The notes under the pieces were generated by a model that saw only the letters and a list, made by a program, of their open reading frames with translations, was not told the DNA's origin and did not search any database. 64,000 nucleotides of DNA from Acuticoccus yangtzensis. Lineage in GTDB: Bacteria > Pseudomonadota > Alphaproteobacteria > Rhizobiales > Amorphaceae. The DNA lies in the NCBI RefSeq assembly GCF_001927245.1, contig NZ_MJUX01000001.1, forward strand, positions 372,001-436,000, given 5' to 3'. Shown here piece after piece: positions 38,047-47,468 of this stretch (the first letter of the stretch is position 1; each line of letters opens with the position of its first letter). A program made the translations under genes and the position numbers.

Positions 38047-40389
38047 TCAGAAGCGGGTGCCGCCGGACAGACGGAAGATCTGCGTCTGATCCGCGTCCTC
38101 TTCCAGCACCGGCACCGCGACGTCGGCGCGGATGGGGCCGAAGGGCGATTTCCACGTCAGGCCCACGCCGACCGAGGCGCGCAGCGCGAAGTCGTCCGAC
38201 AGAACCGTCCCCGAGCCGCCGTTGCGCGCCACGATGTCCGGATCCACGCCCCACAGCGAACCGGCGTCCGCGAAGGCCGCACCGGCGAGACCGATCTCCG
38301 GCGGGATGAACGGGATCGGGAAGGAGGCTTCCGCGGTACCCGCCACATAGAACCGGCCGCCGAGAGCGTCGCCGCTGAGGGCGTCACGCGGACCGATACC
38401 GGCCGAGGAGAAGCCGCGCACCTTGGTGCCGCCCAGGAAGAACTGGTCCTGGATGCGCAGGTCGTCGTTGAGAGCGGCCATCGCACCGCCTTCGAGGGCG
38501 AAGAAGCCGACCACACCCGCCGCCGGAAGGACTTCGCGGTAGGCACGGGCCTTCGCGGTGCCGCGGACGAAGAAGGCGTCGCCGCCGAGACCCGCGAACT
38601 CACCCTTGATCTGGCCATAGTAGCCGTCGCGCGGGTTAAACTGGTCGTCCAGCGAGTTGTAGGTCAGCGAGGTGCCGATCAGCGAGGTCAGACGGCTGCC
38701 TTCGGAGTCGCAGACCGAGCGCGAGATGTAGCCGGCCGCGCAGTCGCCCGCGTCCACGTCAACCTCGCGGTTGAAGAGGGTGTAGAAGACCTGGGCCGAC
38801 GTCTCTTCGGTCAGCGGGACACCGAGGCGCAGCGTGCCGCCGGTCTCGTTCATGTTGTAGTCGGAGTCGTCGGTCTCTTCCGAACGGGTGGCGAAGAGGT
38901 CGATGCCGCCCGACACGCGGTAGCCGAAGAGGTAAGGCTCGGTGAAGGACAGGTCGATCGACTGATCTTCCAGACCGCCGGAGACGGCGCCCTTCAGATA
39001 CTGGCCACGGCCCAGGAAGTTGCGCTCTTCGATCGACAGCTCGCCGATGATGCCGCGGTCGGTGGAGTAGCCGAAGCCGACCGAGATCTTACCCGTCGCC
39101 TGCTCCTGAACGTAGACCGTGATCACCACCCGGTCCGGCGCCGAACCCGGCGTGGTCGCGATGCGCACGTTCTCGAAGAAGCCCAGCGCGCGCAGACGGC
39201 GCTCCGCCCGGTCGATGAGGACGCGGTTATAGGCGTCGCCCTCGGCGATATCGAACTCGCGCCGGATGACGTAGTCGCGGGTGGTCGTGTTGCCCTCGAT
39301 CTCGATGCGCTCGATGTAGGCCTGGATGCCCTGGTCGACGCGGTAGACGACGTCGATCTTGTTCGTCTCGAAGTTGCGCTCGCCGACCGGGGTCACGTCC
39401 GCGAAGGGGTAGCCCTGCCGGTTCGCCGCAAGGGTGAGGTCCTCGATCGACTTCTCGATCTTCTCGGCCGAATAGCGCTTGCCCGGACGGCTCTCGACAC
39501 GGCGCTCGAGCTGCTCGGGGTCGAGGTCGGACAAGGTGGTGTCGACCCGCACGTCGCCGAATTCGTACTGCGCGCCCTCGTCGAGCGTGAAGGTGATGAA
39601 GAACTCGTTGCGCTCGCGGTCATAGTCCGCGACGGCCGACAGAAGGCGGAAATCGGCGAAACCGCGGTTGAAGTAGAAGCGGCGGATCAGCTCCTGGTCG
39701 GCCTGCAGACGGTCCGGATCATAGACGTCGGTCGTGCGCAGGAAGCCCAGCAGCCCGCTTTCCTTCGTGCGGATCACGTCGCGCAGACGCGCGTCGGAGA
39801 AGGAGCGGTTGCCGACGAAGGTGATGCGGCCGACGTTGGCCTTGGCGCCCTCGTCGATCATGAAGATGAGGTCGACGCGGCCTTCGCCCCGGTCGATGAT
39901 CTGCGGCTCCACGGAGGCGCGATAGTTGCCGCGCCGGCGATAGGCTTCGAGGATTGTCTGAACGTCCGACTGCACTTGGCTGCGGCTGAAGGTGGAGCGC
40001 GACCGGCTCTGCACGATGGCGTCGAGACGCTCGTCGTTCAGGCCGCGGTTGCCCTCGAAGGACACGCGGTTGATCGTGCCGTTCTCCGTCACCGTCACCA
40101 CCAGGGACGAACCGGACTGGGTGATGGCGACGTTGGCGAAGAGGCCCGTCGCGAAGAGCGCGTCGATGCTCTCGTCGACCTGTGCCGGACCGAAGGCCTG
40201 GCCCGGCCGGACGGTGACATAGGCCCGGACGGTTTCGTCCGAGACCCGGCTGTTGCCGTTCACCACAATGCTGGAGACCACAGCGGCGAAGGCCGGAGCA
40301 GCAGCAGTGACCAGACCGGCCGTCAATACAAGTGACAGAACGGCGGCGCGAAGGAGGTTTTGCATCATGGTGCCCGGACGAAAGAACAT
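38047..40389 (-). CDS. bamA: Outer membrane protein assembly factor BamA
   Basis: Outer-membrane Omp85 protein that inserts beta-barrel proteins. It has 780 residues from ATG 40389: a signal peptide (LLRAAVLSLVLTAGLVTAAA, ending APAFA), five POTRA domains (VVSSIVVNGNSRVSDETVRA is POTRA1; TFVGNRSFSDARLRDVI is POTRA3) and a 16-stranded barrel ending in phenylalanine (FRLSGGTRF). The barrel motif VRGF is visible (TKVRGFSSAGIGP). ATG 40389 has GAGG 8 nt upstream; ATG 40368 would place the signal peptide nearer the start. Follows rseP, the common pairing. Confidence 0.97.
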   Translation of the reverse strand: MFFRPGTMMQNLLRAAVLSLVLTAGLVTAAAPAFAAVVSSIVVNGNSRVSDETVRAYVTVRPGQAFGPAQVDESIDALFATGLFANVAITQSGSSLVVTVTENGTINRVSFEGNRGLNDERLDAIVQSRSRSTFSRSQVQSDVQTILEAYRRRGNYRASVEPQIIDRGEGRVDLIFMIDEGAKANVGRITFVGNRSFSDARLRDVIRTKESGLLGFLRTTDVYDPDRLQADQELIRRFYFNRGFADFRLLSAVADYDRERNEFFITFTLDEGAQYEFGDVRVDTTLSDLDPEQLERRVESRPGKRYSAEKIEKSIEDLTLAANRQGYPFADVTPVGERNFETNKIDVVYRVDQGIQAYIERIEIEGNTTTRDYVIRREFDIAEGDAYNRVLIDRAERRLRALGFFENVRIATTPGSAPDRVVITVYVQEQATGKISVGFGYSTDRGIIGELSIEERNFLGRGQYLKGAVSGGLEDQSIDLSFTEPYLFGYRVSGGIDLFATRSEETDDSDYNMNETGGTLRLGVPLTEETSAQVFYTLFNREVDVDAGDCAAGYISRSVCDSEGSRLTSLIGTSLTYNSLDDQFNPRDGYYGQIKGEFAGLGGDAFFVRGTAKARAYREVLPAAGVVGFFALEGGAMAALNDDLRIQDQFFLGGTKVRGFSSAGIGPRDALSGDALGGRFYVAGTAEASFPIPFIPPEIGLAGAAFADAGSLWGVDPDIVARNGGSGTVLSDDFALRASVGVGLTWKSPFGPIRADVAVPVLEEDADQTQIFRLSGGTRF

Positions 40390-40509
40390 GGACGGGACGG
40401 AGCCTCGCGTTTCTCGAGGTCGCCGAACCGCTGACGACCCACGACAGCTATGATCCGCCGGGCCTTACCAAACAAGGCAAAGGGAGGGACGAGGTGCCCC
40501 TTTGGGCCG

Positions 40510-40533
40510 GACCGTTGCGCGGACGCAACGGTC
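40510..40533 (-). other. Stem-loop in the rseP-bamA gap
   Basis: A perfect 10-bp stem (GACCGTTGCG with CGCAACGGTC, loop CGGA on the plus strand) lies in the 177-bp gap between rseP and bamA. There is no T run on either side, so it is not a classical terminator; it may be an mRNA-stability or processing element. Confidence 0.5.
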
Positions 40534-40566
40534 GGCCGGGGTGCGTCAGGGCACCCGAAGGCTGTG

Positions 40567-41697
40567 TCAGGAGGTGAGGAACAACAGGTCGTTGAAGGTC
40601 GCGAAGAACATCAACAGCAGCACCAGGCCGAGGCCGATGCGGAAACCGACGTCCTGCGCGCGCAACGACAACGGCCGCCCCCTCACCGCCTCGATGGCGT
40701 AGAAGAGGAGGTGTCCGCCATCCAGCATCGGGATCGGCATCAGATTGATGAGGCCGATGGAGATGGACAGCATCGCCGCCAGGCCGAACAGCGCCATGAA
40801 GCCGATGGACGCCATGTCGCCGGAGATCTTTGCGACACGCAGCGGGCCGCCGAACTGCTTGGCGCTCTGCTCACCCGTCAGCACCCCGGCGATCACCTCC
40901 ACGGTGCGCTTGGTGATGTAAGCGGTTTCCTGCGTCCCCGCGACCAGCGCTCCGACGGGCCCGAAGGTCTCGCGCCTGATGTCCTCCGGGCTGGTGCGGT
41001 TCTCGATGCCCAGGAATCCGGCCGTATAGGGCGTGCCGAAATCGTCGGTCAGGTTGCGCTGCTCGGGGGTGGCGTGCAGCACCACCTCCTCCCCGCCCCG
41101 CTCGACGGTGAAGGCAAGGTCGCGCCCCGCAGCGCTCGACACGGTGCGCAGAACGTCGACGAAGGCGTTCACCTGGCGCCCGTCGATCGCGACGATGACG
41201 TCGCCCGGCTGGAACCCGGCGGCCGCGGCGGGGCTGTCGGGCCGCACGCCGGTCACAGCCGCATCCACCGAAGGACGGCCGACCATCAGGAAGGCGGCGG
41301 CGAAGATGAGAATGGCCAGGATGAAGTTGGCCGCCGGGCCGGCGGCGACGATCGCCGCGCGCTGCCACACCGGCTTCAGGTAGAAGCTCGTGCGCCGCTC
41401 CTCCTCGCTCATCGCCTCGATGGCGTCGTGATCCGGCACGGAGGCGGCATTGTCGTCACCGGCGAATTTCACGTAGCCGCCCAGCGGGATGGCCGCAATG
41501 CGCCAGCGTGTGCCGCGCTTGTCGTTCCAGCCGATCAGCTCCGGCCCGAACCCGAGCGAGAAGGCGTCGATCGCCACATTGCACCAGCGGGCCACGAGGA
41601 AGTGACCCATCTCGTGAATGAAAATGATGATCCCCAGAACGAAGAGGAAAGGCGGGATGTAGGCGACAACGTCCCAGATCCAGCTCAGAATTTGCAC
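40567..41697 (-). CDS. rseP: Site-2 zinc metalloprotease RseP (MmpA-type)
   Basis: Inner-membrane protease of regulated intramembrane proteolysis; cuts anti-sigma factors or, in Caulobacter, PodJ. From GTG 41697 it has 376 residues: zinc motif HEMGH (H28, E29, H32) in the first membrane helix, a single PDZ domain (about 130-215; AAGFQPGDVIVAIDGRQVNA), and the second metal motif MPIPMLDGGHLLFY near 320. The frame stays open to a TTG at 41733, but the GTG has GGGAG about 10 nt upstream and fits family length. Confidence 0.94.
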   Translation of the reverse strand: MQILSWIWDVVAYIPPFLFVLGIIIFIHEMGHFLVARWCNVAIDAFSLGFGPELIGWNDKRGTRWRIAAIPLGGYVKFAGDDNAASVPDHDAIEAMSEEERRTSFYLKPVWQRAAIVAAGPAANFILAILIFAAAFLMVGRPSVDAAVTGVRPDSPAAAAGFQPGDVIVAIDGRQVNAFVDVLRTVSSAAGRDLAFTVERGGEEVVLHATPEQRNLTDDFGTPYTAGFLGIENRTSPEDIRRETFGPVGALVAGTQETAYITKRTVEVIAGVLTGEQSAKQFGGPLRVAKISGDMASIGFMALFGLAAMLSISIGLINLMPIPMLDGGHLLFYAIEAVRGRPLSLRAQDVGFRIGLGLVLLLMFFATFNDLLFLTS

Positions 41698-41766
41698 GTC
41701 GAATCCACTCCCGAAGCCAGGGTCAGGCGCCAACCCAGACCATACGAGTCAAAGCTTTGCCAGAGG

Positions 41767-42927
41767 TCAGGCCGCGCTGCACGTCAAAGTGAGGCCCTCG
41801 GCAACATGCCGCGCCTCCGCGTCGATCGCCTCGACATCGTCGAGACTGGTCGCCGGCCCGGCCCGATGCGCCAGCGCCTCCAGACTATCACCGACCACGC
41901 GGCTGATGTCCAGGAACCCGATCCTAGAGGCCAGGAAGGCCGCGACGGCGACCTCGTTCGCCGCATTCAGAATATTGGTGGCGTGGCCGCCCGCGCCAAG
42001 GGCCTCGCGCGTCAGGCGCAGCGCGGGAAAGCGGGCCTCGTCCGGGGCTTCGAAGGTCAGCGGCCCCGCCGTCACGAGGTCCAGCGGCGAGACCGGCGCC
42101 GCGCCGCGCTCAGGATAATAAAGACAATGCGCCACAGGGGTGACCATCGACGGGTTGGACATGTGAGCGAGCACGGACCCGTCCGCATATTCCACCATGC
42201 CGTGAACGATGGACTGGGGATGCACAACCACACCGATCCGCTCGATGCCGACCGGGAAGAGGTGGTGCGCCTCGATCACCTCGAGGCCCTTGTTCATCAT
42301 CGACGCGGAATCGATGGTGATCTTCGCCCCCATCGACCAGTTCGGGTGCTTCAGCGCGTCCTTCGGCGTCGCCCGCGTCATCGCATCGTAGGACCAGGTG
42401 CGGAAAGGCCCGCCGGACGCGGTGAGGACGATCCGCCGGATCGCCCCCAGCGCGTCGTTCTCGAACACCTGGAAGATGGCGTTATGCTCGGAATCGACCG
42501 GCAGAACCGTCGCCCCCGCGGCCGCCGCGCGCGGCATGACGATCTCACCCGCCGCGACGAGGCATTCCTTGTTGGCAAGGCAGATGGTGCGCCCCGCGTC
42601 GACCGCCGCCAATGTCGGGCGCAGCGCCGCGAAGCCGGGGATCGCGACGATGACGCGGTCCGCCTCCATCGCCGCCAGCGCCTCCATGGCGGCGGGGCCG
42701 GCGTCCGAGGCGAGGCCGAGCGGGCCGAGGCGCGCCTTCAACGCGCCGCCGGCCGCGGCATCGGCGAGCACCGTCATCTCGGGGCGGAATTTCTCGGCGA
42801 TCGCGGCAAGGCCCGCCGCATCGCGCCCCGCCGCGACGCCGACGAGATCGAAGCCCCCCGCCTCGATCGCCTGAAGCGCCGACTGGCCGACCGAACCCGT
42901 CGCGCCGAGGAGAACGACGCGCGTCAC
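41767..42927 (-). CDS. dxr: 1-deoxy-D-xylulose-5-phosphate reductoisomerase
   Basis: MEP-pathway enzyme making 2-C-methyl-D-erythritol 4-phosphate with NADPH and a divalent metal. It has 386 residues: Rossmann motif LLGATGSVGQSALQAIEAGG, substrate/metal region VDSEHNAIFQ, flexible loop and SASMMNKGLEVIEAHHLF, and HPQSIVHGMVEYADGS. The start GTG 42927 overlaps the cdsA stop by 4 nt (GTGA). Its product feeds isoprenoids including the substrate of the neighbouring UppS. Confidence 0.96.
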   Translation of the reverse strand: MTRVVLLGATGSVGQSALQAIEAGGFDLVGVAAGRDAAGLAAIAEKFRPEMTVLADAAAGGALKARLGPLGLASDAGPAAMEALAAMEADRVIVAIPGFAALRPTLAAVDAGRTICLANKECLVAAGEIVMPRAAAAGATVLPVDSEHNAIFQVFENDALGAIRRIVLTASGGPFRTWSYDAMTRATPKDALKHPNWSMGAKITIDSASMMNKGLEVIEAHHLFPVGIERIGVVVHPQSIVHGMVEYADGSVLAHMSNPSMVTPVAHCLYYPERGAAPVSPLDLVTAGPLTFEAPDEARFPALRLTREALGAGGHATNILNAANEVAVAAFLASRIGFLDISRVVGDSLEALAHRAGPATSLDDVEAIDAEARHVAEGLTLTCSAA

Positions 42928-43889
42928 AGCCGCCCCATCATCGAAAGGAACCCGCCCGCCGCGGTGTCCGCCGAGGCGACGGCACCGATCAGCATCGTCA
43001 CCAGCGAGGCGGCGATCAACCCGTCGACACGGTCCATCACACCGCCGTGGCCGGGGATGAGGCTTCCCGCGTCCTTGATCGCGAAGCGCCGCTTGGCGGC
43101 CGACTCCAAAAGGTCGCCGCCGATCGACGCGACCGCCACCAGCGCGGCGGCGAACAGCCCCGCCAGCGACCACGGCGCGTCCAGCAGCGACAGAACGAAC
43201 GCGCCGCACAGCGCGCCGCAGACGAGCCCGCCGATCGCCCCCGACCAGGTCTTGGACGGCGACACCCTGCGCCACAGCTTCGGCCCGCCCATCTTGCGGC
43301 CGACGAAGAAGGCGGCCGTGTCGGTGGTCCAGGCGATCAGGAGCACGAAGACGACGGCACCGAAGCCGTCCGCCCCCTTGCGCAGCTCGATCATCGCGAT
43401 GATCGCCGCGCCGGCATAGAGCACCCCCGCCCCCACCCACCGAGGCGAAACGGGATGCCGCCCCATGGCCGCCACCGCCGCCACCAGCACCGCCCCCGCT
43501 GCGAGCGCGCCCACCGCCGCGGGGAGCGACAACGTCACCGCGACGATGGTGAGGGCGCACTGGACGAGGTAGGCGCCCCACAGGACGGCGCGCCGGTCGT
43601 GGCCGCCCACCATCCTCAGCCACTCGTCCTGCACCAGGAGCGCGGTTAGGAGGACGATGCCGGCAAAGGCGATCTCGCCCAGCCACAAGGCACCGATCAC
43701 GAGCGGGATCAGCACCGCCGCCGACAGAAGCCTCAGCTTCATCTCGCGCTGGAACAGGAACCGCGCACGCAGCTTGCGCACACGGGCGCGGATGCCTGCG
43801 GGGGGAACATCAGGCCGGGGCCGTTCGCCACGGCGGGCCCAGAAGGGGCGACGGCCGGAACCCAACCCATCGCTGCGCCTGGCGATCAT
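42924..43889 (-). CDS. cdsA: Phosphatidate cytidylyltransferase
   Basis: Inner-membrane enzyme making CDP-diacylglycerol from phosphatidate and CTP. It has 321 residues with about eight membrane helices from residue 52 on. The family signature SAAKRRFAIKDAGSLIPGHG followed by GVMDRVD is complete, including the metal-binding Asp pair. The first 49 residues are Arg-rich and precede MKLRLLSAAVLIP; if a start at that methionine (43742) is used the protein has 272 residues. Lies between uppS and dxr. Confidence 0.93.
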   Translation of the reverse strand: MIARRSDGLGSGRRPFWARRGERPRPDVPPAGIRARVRKLRARFLFQREMKLRLLSAAVLIPLVIGALWLGEIAFAGIVLLTALLVQDEWLRMVGGHDRRAVLWGAYLVQCALTIVAVTLSLPAAVGALAAGAVLVAAVAAMGRHPVSPRWVGAGVLYAGAAIIAMIELRKGADGFGAVVFVLLIAWTTDTAAFFVGRKMGGPKLWRRVSPSKTWSGAIGGLVCGALCGAFVLSLLDAPWSLAGLFAAALVAVASIGGDLLESAAKRRFAIKDAGSLIPGHGGVMDRVDGLIAASLVTMLIGAVASADTAAGGFLSMMGRL

Positions 43890-44034
43890 TTGTTCTTCAC
43901 CATCATCGCTCGGCCGCCGTCATCGTCCGGCGACCTCGTGTTGCGGCGGCCGCTCCGGCCCTTCAGCCCCCCCGGCGCCGCGATCGCCCAGCCGAGACGA
44001 TCATCACCTGACCTTGGCCACGGACCGGCAATCG

Positions 44035-44814
44035 TCAAGGCTTGGCGATCGTCACGGGCACGGCGCCGAAGCGGCGCTGGCGCGTCGCGTAGTCGGCGAG
44101 CGCCTCGTCCAGGTGTGCCGCTCCGAAATCAGGCCACAGCGTCGCCGGAAAGGCATACTCGGCATAGGCCGACTGCCAGAGGAGAAAGTTGGAGATCCGC
44201 TGTTCGCCGCTGGTGCGGATGACGAGATCGGGATCGGGCAAGGCGGCCGTGTCGAGGTAGGCGGCGAGGGTGTCCTCGTTCACCGCCTCGGGGGCGATCT
44301 GTCCGGCGGCGACGGCGAAGGCGAGCTTGCGCGCCGCGCGGGCCAACTCGTCCCGCCCGCCATAGTTGAACGCCAGGACCAGACGCAGCCCGTCGTTCAG
44401 GCGGGTGCGCGCCTCGGCCTCTTCGATCAGGCCGACGATGTCCTTGTCGATATCGTCTCGCCCGCCGATCACCTGGATCTGCACGTTGTTGGCGATCAGA
44501 TCCTCGAGGTCCGAGCGGATGAAGCGCCGCAGCAGCGACATCAGCTCGTTCACTTCCGCCTTGGGCCGGTTCCAATTCTCGCGGCTGAAGGCGAACAGGG
44601 TCAAAACCTCGATGCGCCGCTCGCCGGCATGGCGAACGACACGGCGCACGGCTTCGATCCCCTTGCGGTGACCCAGCGTCCGCGGCAAACCGCGCCGGTT
44701 CGCCCAGCGCCCGTTGCCGTCCATGATGATGGCCACGTGGCGCGGCAGACCGCCAGGGGCCGAAGGTTCTTCGGGGACGGGGACCGCCGCGTTCGCCAAG
44801 GGATCAGATCTCAC
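44035..44814 (-). CDS. uppS: Isoprenyl transferase (undecaprenyl diphosphate synthase)
   Basis: cis-Prenyltransferase of 259 residues that makes the C55 carrier for peptidoglycan and O-antigen. Catalytic Asp is in HVAIIMDGNGRWANRRG; LGHRKGIEAVRRVVRHAGE and the late DPDLVIRTSGEQRISNFLLW motif (isopentenyl diphosphate binding) are intact. The start is GTG 44814, 13 nt after the frr stop, with a poor ribosome-binding site. Confidence 0.96.
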   Translation of the reverse strand: MRSDPLANAAVPVPEEPSAPGGLPRHVAIIMDGNGRWANRRGLPRTLGHRKGIEAVRRVVRHAGERRIEVLTLFAFSRENWNRPKAEVNELMSLLRRFIRSDLEDLIANNVQIQVIGGRDDIDKDIVGLIEEAEARTRLNDGLRLVLAFNYGGRDELARAARKLAFAVAAGQIAPEAVNEDTLAAYLDTAALPDPDLVIRTSGEQRISNFLLWQSAYAEYAFPATLWPDFGAAHLDEALADYATRQRRFGAVPVTIAKP

Positions 44815-44827
44815 GCGAGGTGTGCCC

Positions 44828-45370
44828 TTAAATCTGAGAAATCTCGGCTTCTTTCTGCGCGACGGTCGAGTCGATCTCGGCGATCTTCTCGTCGGTCAAT
44901 TTCTGCACGCGGTCCGAGGTCTGACGCTGCTCGTCTTCCGACAGGTCGGACTTCTTGACCATTTCCATACCGTCACGGCGGACATGGCGCACGGCCACGC
45001 GCGCCTGCTCGGCATATTTGTGCGCGACCTTGATGAGGTCCTTGCGGCGCTCGGCGTTCAGCTCGGGGATGGGAATGCGCATCAGCGTGCCTTCCACCAC
45101 CGGGTTGAGGCCCAGCGAGGATTCGCGGATCGCCTTCTCCACGGCCTGCGCCATCGAGCGGTCCCACACCTGCACGGTGATCATGCGCGGCTCGGGCACG
45201 GAGACGGTAGCGACCTGGTTCAGCGGCATGTGCGAGCCATAGGCGGCGACCTGAACGGGCTCCAGCATGGAGGCGCTCGCCCGGCCGGTCCGCAGACCGC
45301 CAAGTTCGGTTTTCAGGACCCCGATCGCGCCGTCCATTCTCCGCTTCAGATCGTCAAGGTCCACGCTCAT
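44828..45370 (-). CDS. frr: Ribosome recycling factor
   Basis: With EF-G it splits the post-termination ribosome. It has 180 residues, close to the standard 185, with the L-shaped three-helix-bundle sequence [40 protein letters not shown] and [19 protein letters not shown] 45370 begins [13 protein letters not shown] hairpin with terminator character lies between pyrH and this gene. Confidence 0.97.
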   Translation of the reverse strand: MSVDLDDLKRRMDGAIGVLKTELGGLRTGRASASMLEPVQVAAYGSHMPLNQVATVSVPEPRMITVQVWDRSMAQAVEKAIRESSLGLNPVVEGTLMRIPIPELNAERRKDLIKVAHKYAEQARVAVRHVRRDGMEMVKKSDLSEDEQRQTSDRVQKLTDEKIAEIDSTVAQKEAEISQI

Positions 45371-45452
45371 CTCAATTCCCCTCGCCCGCTCGATCGCAGG
45401 TTTCGCATCACAGACCGCCGGACGGCGGCGCAGTCCGGCGCTTTCCTAGCAA

Positions 45453-45484
45453 GACGGCCCCGCGCAAACAACGCTGGGGCCGTC
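45453..45484 (-). terminator. Hairpin after pyrH (possible partial terminator)
   Basis: On the minus strand GACGGCCCC pairs perfectly with GGGGCCGTC around a 14-nt loop and is followed by TTGC, 8 nt past the pyrH stop. The T run is short, so termination is probably incomplete and frr may still be read through. Confidence 0.6.
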
Positions 45485-45491
45485 CCGTTCC

Positions 45492-46274
45492 TCAATCGGC
45501 GACGATGGTGCTCGTTCCTTCGCCGCGCACCACCTTCGGCAGCGCGCCATGATCCTGGATCGAAAACACCACGATCGGCAGTCCATTGTCACGCGCCAGT
45601 GCGATCGCCGCGGCGTCCATCACGCCGAGATTTTTCGCCAGCGCCTCCTGGTGGCCGACACGCTCATAGCGTGTGGCCGAGGGGTCGCGGTTGGGGTCGG
45701 CGGTGTAGACACCGTCGACCTGCGTACCCTTCAGGAGAACGTCGCACCCCATTTCCACCGCCCGCAGCACCGCCGCGGTGTCGGTGGTGAAGAAGGGATG
45801 GCCCGTCCCCGCCGCGAACAGCACCACGCGGCCCTCGGCCATGTGCTGGATCGCCCCGCGGTGGGTGAAGCGGTCGCAGATCACCGGCACGTCGATCGCC
45901 GAGAGAACCACCGCCTCGGTGCCGAGCGCGCGAAGCTGGGCGGCGACGGCGACGGCGTTCATCACCGTCGCCAACATGCCCATCTGGTCGCCCGCCACGC
46001 GGTCCACCGCCGTCAACGCCAGGTTGGCGCCGCGCAGGAAGTTGCCGCCGCCGATGACCAGGCCCACTTCGCGGCCCTGGTTCACCACTTCGACGATCTC
46101 GGCGCAGATGCGCTGCAAGGTCGGCTGCGAGATGCCGTGGGCGCCGTCGCCCATCAGCGCCTCGCCCGACACCTTGAGCAGAACCCGCTTCCATTCGGAC
46201 GGCGGCTTCTGCGGCGACAGCGCCACGTCGCCGGCGCGGCGGTCCGTTCTGAGCGGCTCGTCAGGACCCGCCAC
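45492..46274 (-). CDS. pyrH: UMP kinase
   Basis: Hexameric amino-acid-kinase-fold enzyme making UDP from UMP with ATP. It has 260 residues; the first 27 are a non-conserved extension before KRVLLKVSGEALMGDGAHGI. GLVIGGGNFLRGANL, the AIDVPVICDRF region and KGTQVDGVYTADPNRDPSA are typical. The start GTG 46274 lies two bases after the tsf stop, so translation is coupled. Confidence 0.96.
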   Translation of the reverse strand: MAGPDEPLRTDRRAGDVALSPQKPPSEWKRVLLKVSGEALMGDGAHGISQPTLQRICAEIVEVVNQGREVGLVIGGGNFLRGANLALTAVDRVAGDQMGMLATVMNAVAVAAQLRALGTEAVVLSAIDVPVICDRFTHRGAIQHMAEGRVVLFAAGTGHPFFTTDTAAVLRAVEMGCDVLLKGTQVDGVYTADPNRDPSATRYERVGHQEALAKNLGVMDAAAIALARDNGLPIVVFSIQDHGALPKVVRGEGTSTIVAD

Positions 46275-46276
46275 GT

Positions 46277-47200
46277 TTAGCGGCCCGCAGCAGCGGCAAC
46301 CTCGGCGGCGAAGTCGGACTCTTCCTTCTCGATGCCCTCGCCGAGCACGAAGCGCACGAAGCCGGTGACGGCGATCGGCGCACCGACCTCGCCTTCAGCC
46401 TCTTTCACCGCCTGCTCGACCGTCAGGTCCGGGTTCACGACGAAGGACTGCTTCAGGAGCACCACTTCCTCGTAGAACTTGCGCATACGGCCTTCCACCA
46501 TCTTCTCGATGATGTTTTCCGGCTTGCCGGAGGCGCGGGCCTGGTCCGAATAGACCGCCTTCTCACGCTCGGCCGCCTCGGCCGGAACTTCGTCCGGGGT
46601 CAGCGCCAGCGGGCCGACGGCGGCGATGTGCATGGCGATCTTGCGGCCGAGCTCGTCCAGCTTCTCGACGTCGCCGGAGGACTTCATGCCGACCAGAATG
46701 CCGATCTTGCCGAGATTGGGCGCGACCGCATTGTGGATGTAGGTCGACACGACGCCTTCCGGCACCTCGAGCATGGCCGTGCGGCGCAGGTTGAGGTTCT
46801 CGCCGATGGTGGCGACGGACTCGGTCACCTCGTCGCCGACGGTGCGGCCGGTGCCGGGGAAGGGACGGGCCTTCAGCGCGTCGATGTCGCCGCCGGCCTC
46901 GGTCGCCTCTGCGGCGATCGCCTTCACCAGCGTCTGGAAGACCTCGTTGCGGCCGACGAAGTCGGTCTCGGAGTTGACCTCGACGAGGGCGGCCTTGGTG
47001 CCCTCGCTGGAGGCGCCGATCAGCCCCTCGGCCGCCACGCGGTCCGCCTTCTTGGCAGCCTTGGACAGACCCTTCTTGCGCAGCCAGTCGACGGCGGCTT
47101 CCATGTCGCCGCCGGTCTCGTTCAGCGCCGTCTTGCAGTCCATCATGCCGACGCCGGTTTTCTCGCGGAGCGCCTTTACCATCTGCGCCGTGATCGTCAT
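46277..47200 (-). CDS. tsf: Elongation factor Ts
   Basis: Nucleotide exchange factor for EF-Tu, 307 residues from ATG 47200. N-terminal UBA-like domain ([20 protein letters not shown]), the TDFVGRN motif that inserts into EF-Tu, two core subdomains and a dimerisation region. AGGA lies about 9 nt upstream; the frame extends to 47251 without conserved sequence. The gene normally upstream, rpsB, is absent; a carbonic anhydrase gene lies there instead, after a 268-bp gap that must hold the tsf promoter. Confidence 0.96.
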   Translation of the reverse strand: MTITAQMVKALREKTGVGMMDCKTALNETGGDMEAAVDWLRKKGLSKAAKKADRVAAEGLIGASSEGTKAALVEVNSETDFVGRNEVFQTLVKAIAAEATEAGGDIDALKARPFPGTGRTVGDEVTESVATIGENLNLRRTAMLEVPEGVVSTYIHNAVAPNLGKIGILVGMKSSGDVEKLDELGRKIAMHIAAVGPLALTPDEVPAEAAEREKAVYSDQARASGKPENIIEKMVEGRMRKFYEEVVLLKQSFVVNPDLTVEQAVKEAEGEVGAPIAVTGFVRFVLGEGIEKEESDFAAEVAAAAGR

Positions 47201-47468
47201 TCTATTCTGTCCTGAATGCTCGGGAGTGGTGCTTCGAATCCGCACCCTCATCTGCGATCGAGCGGCCGCTGTCGACCCCTCAACCCAATTTTTCGGAATT
47301 GTGGGACACGGTGGCCCTGCTTCGACACGACCGGCCCCGCGCTTGGGCGTTACCTAGTCATGATCGGGGCAAAGGGGAAGCCCATGACGCCCGCGAATGC
47401 GCAGCGTCCACGGCGTCTCGCCGCCCTCTTCCCCCGACCATTCTCGAATGGCGAACCCTTTGCGGGCG

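Noticed and set aside
40450-43419. 989-residue plus-strand frame across rseP, dxr and cdsA
   Set aside because: Arg/Gly/His-rich shadow of three recognised genes on the other strand.
47229-47246. tRNA T-arm-like GTGCTTCGAATCCGCAC upstream of tsf
   Set aside because: The stems around TTCGAAT do not pair at five positions and no acceptor or anticodon arm can be folded.
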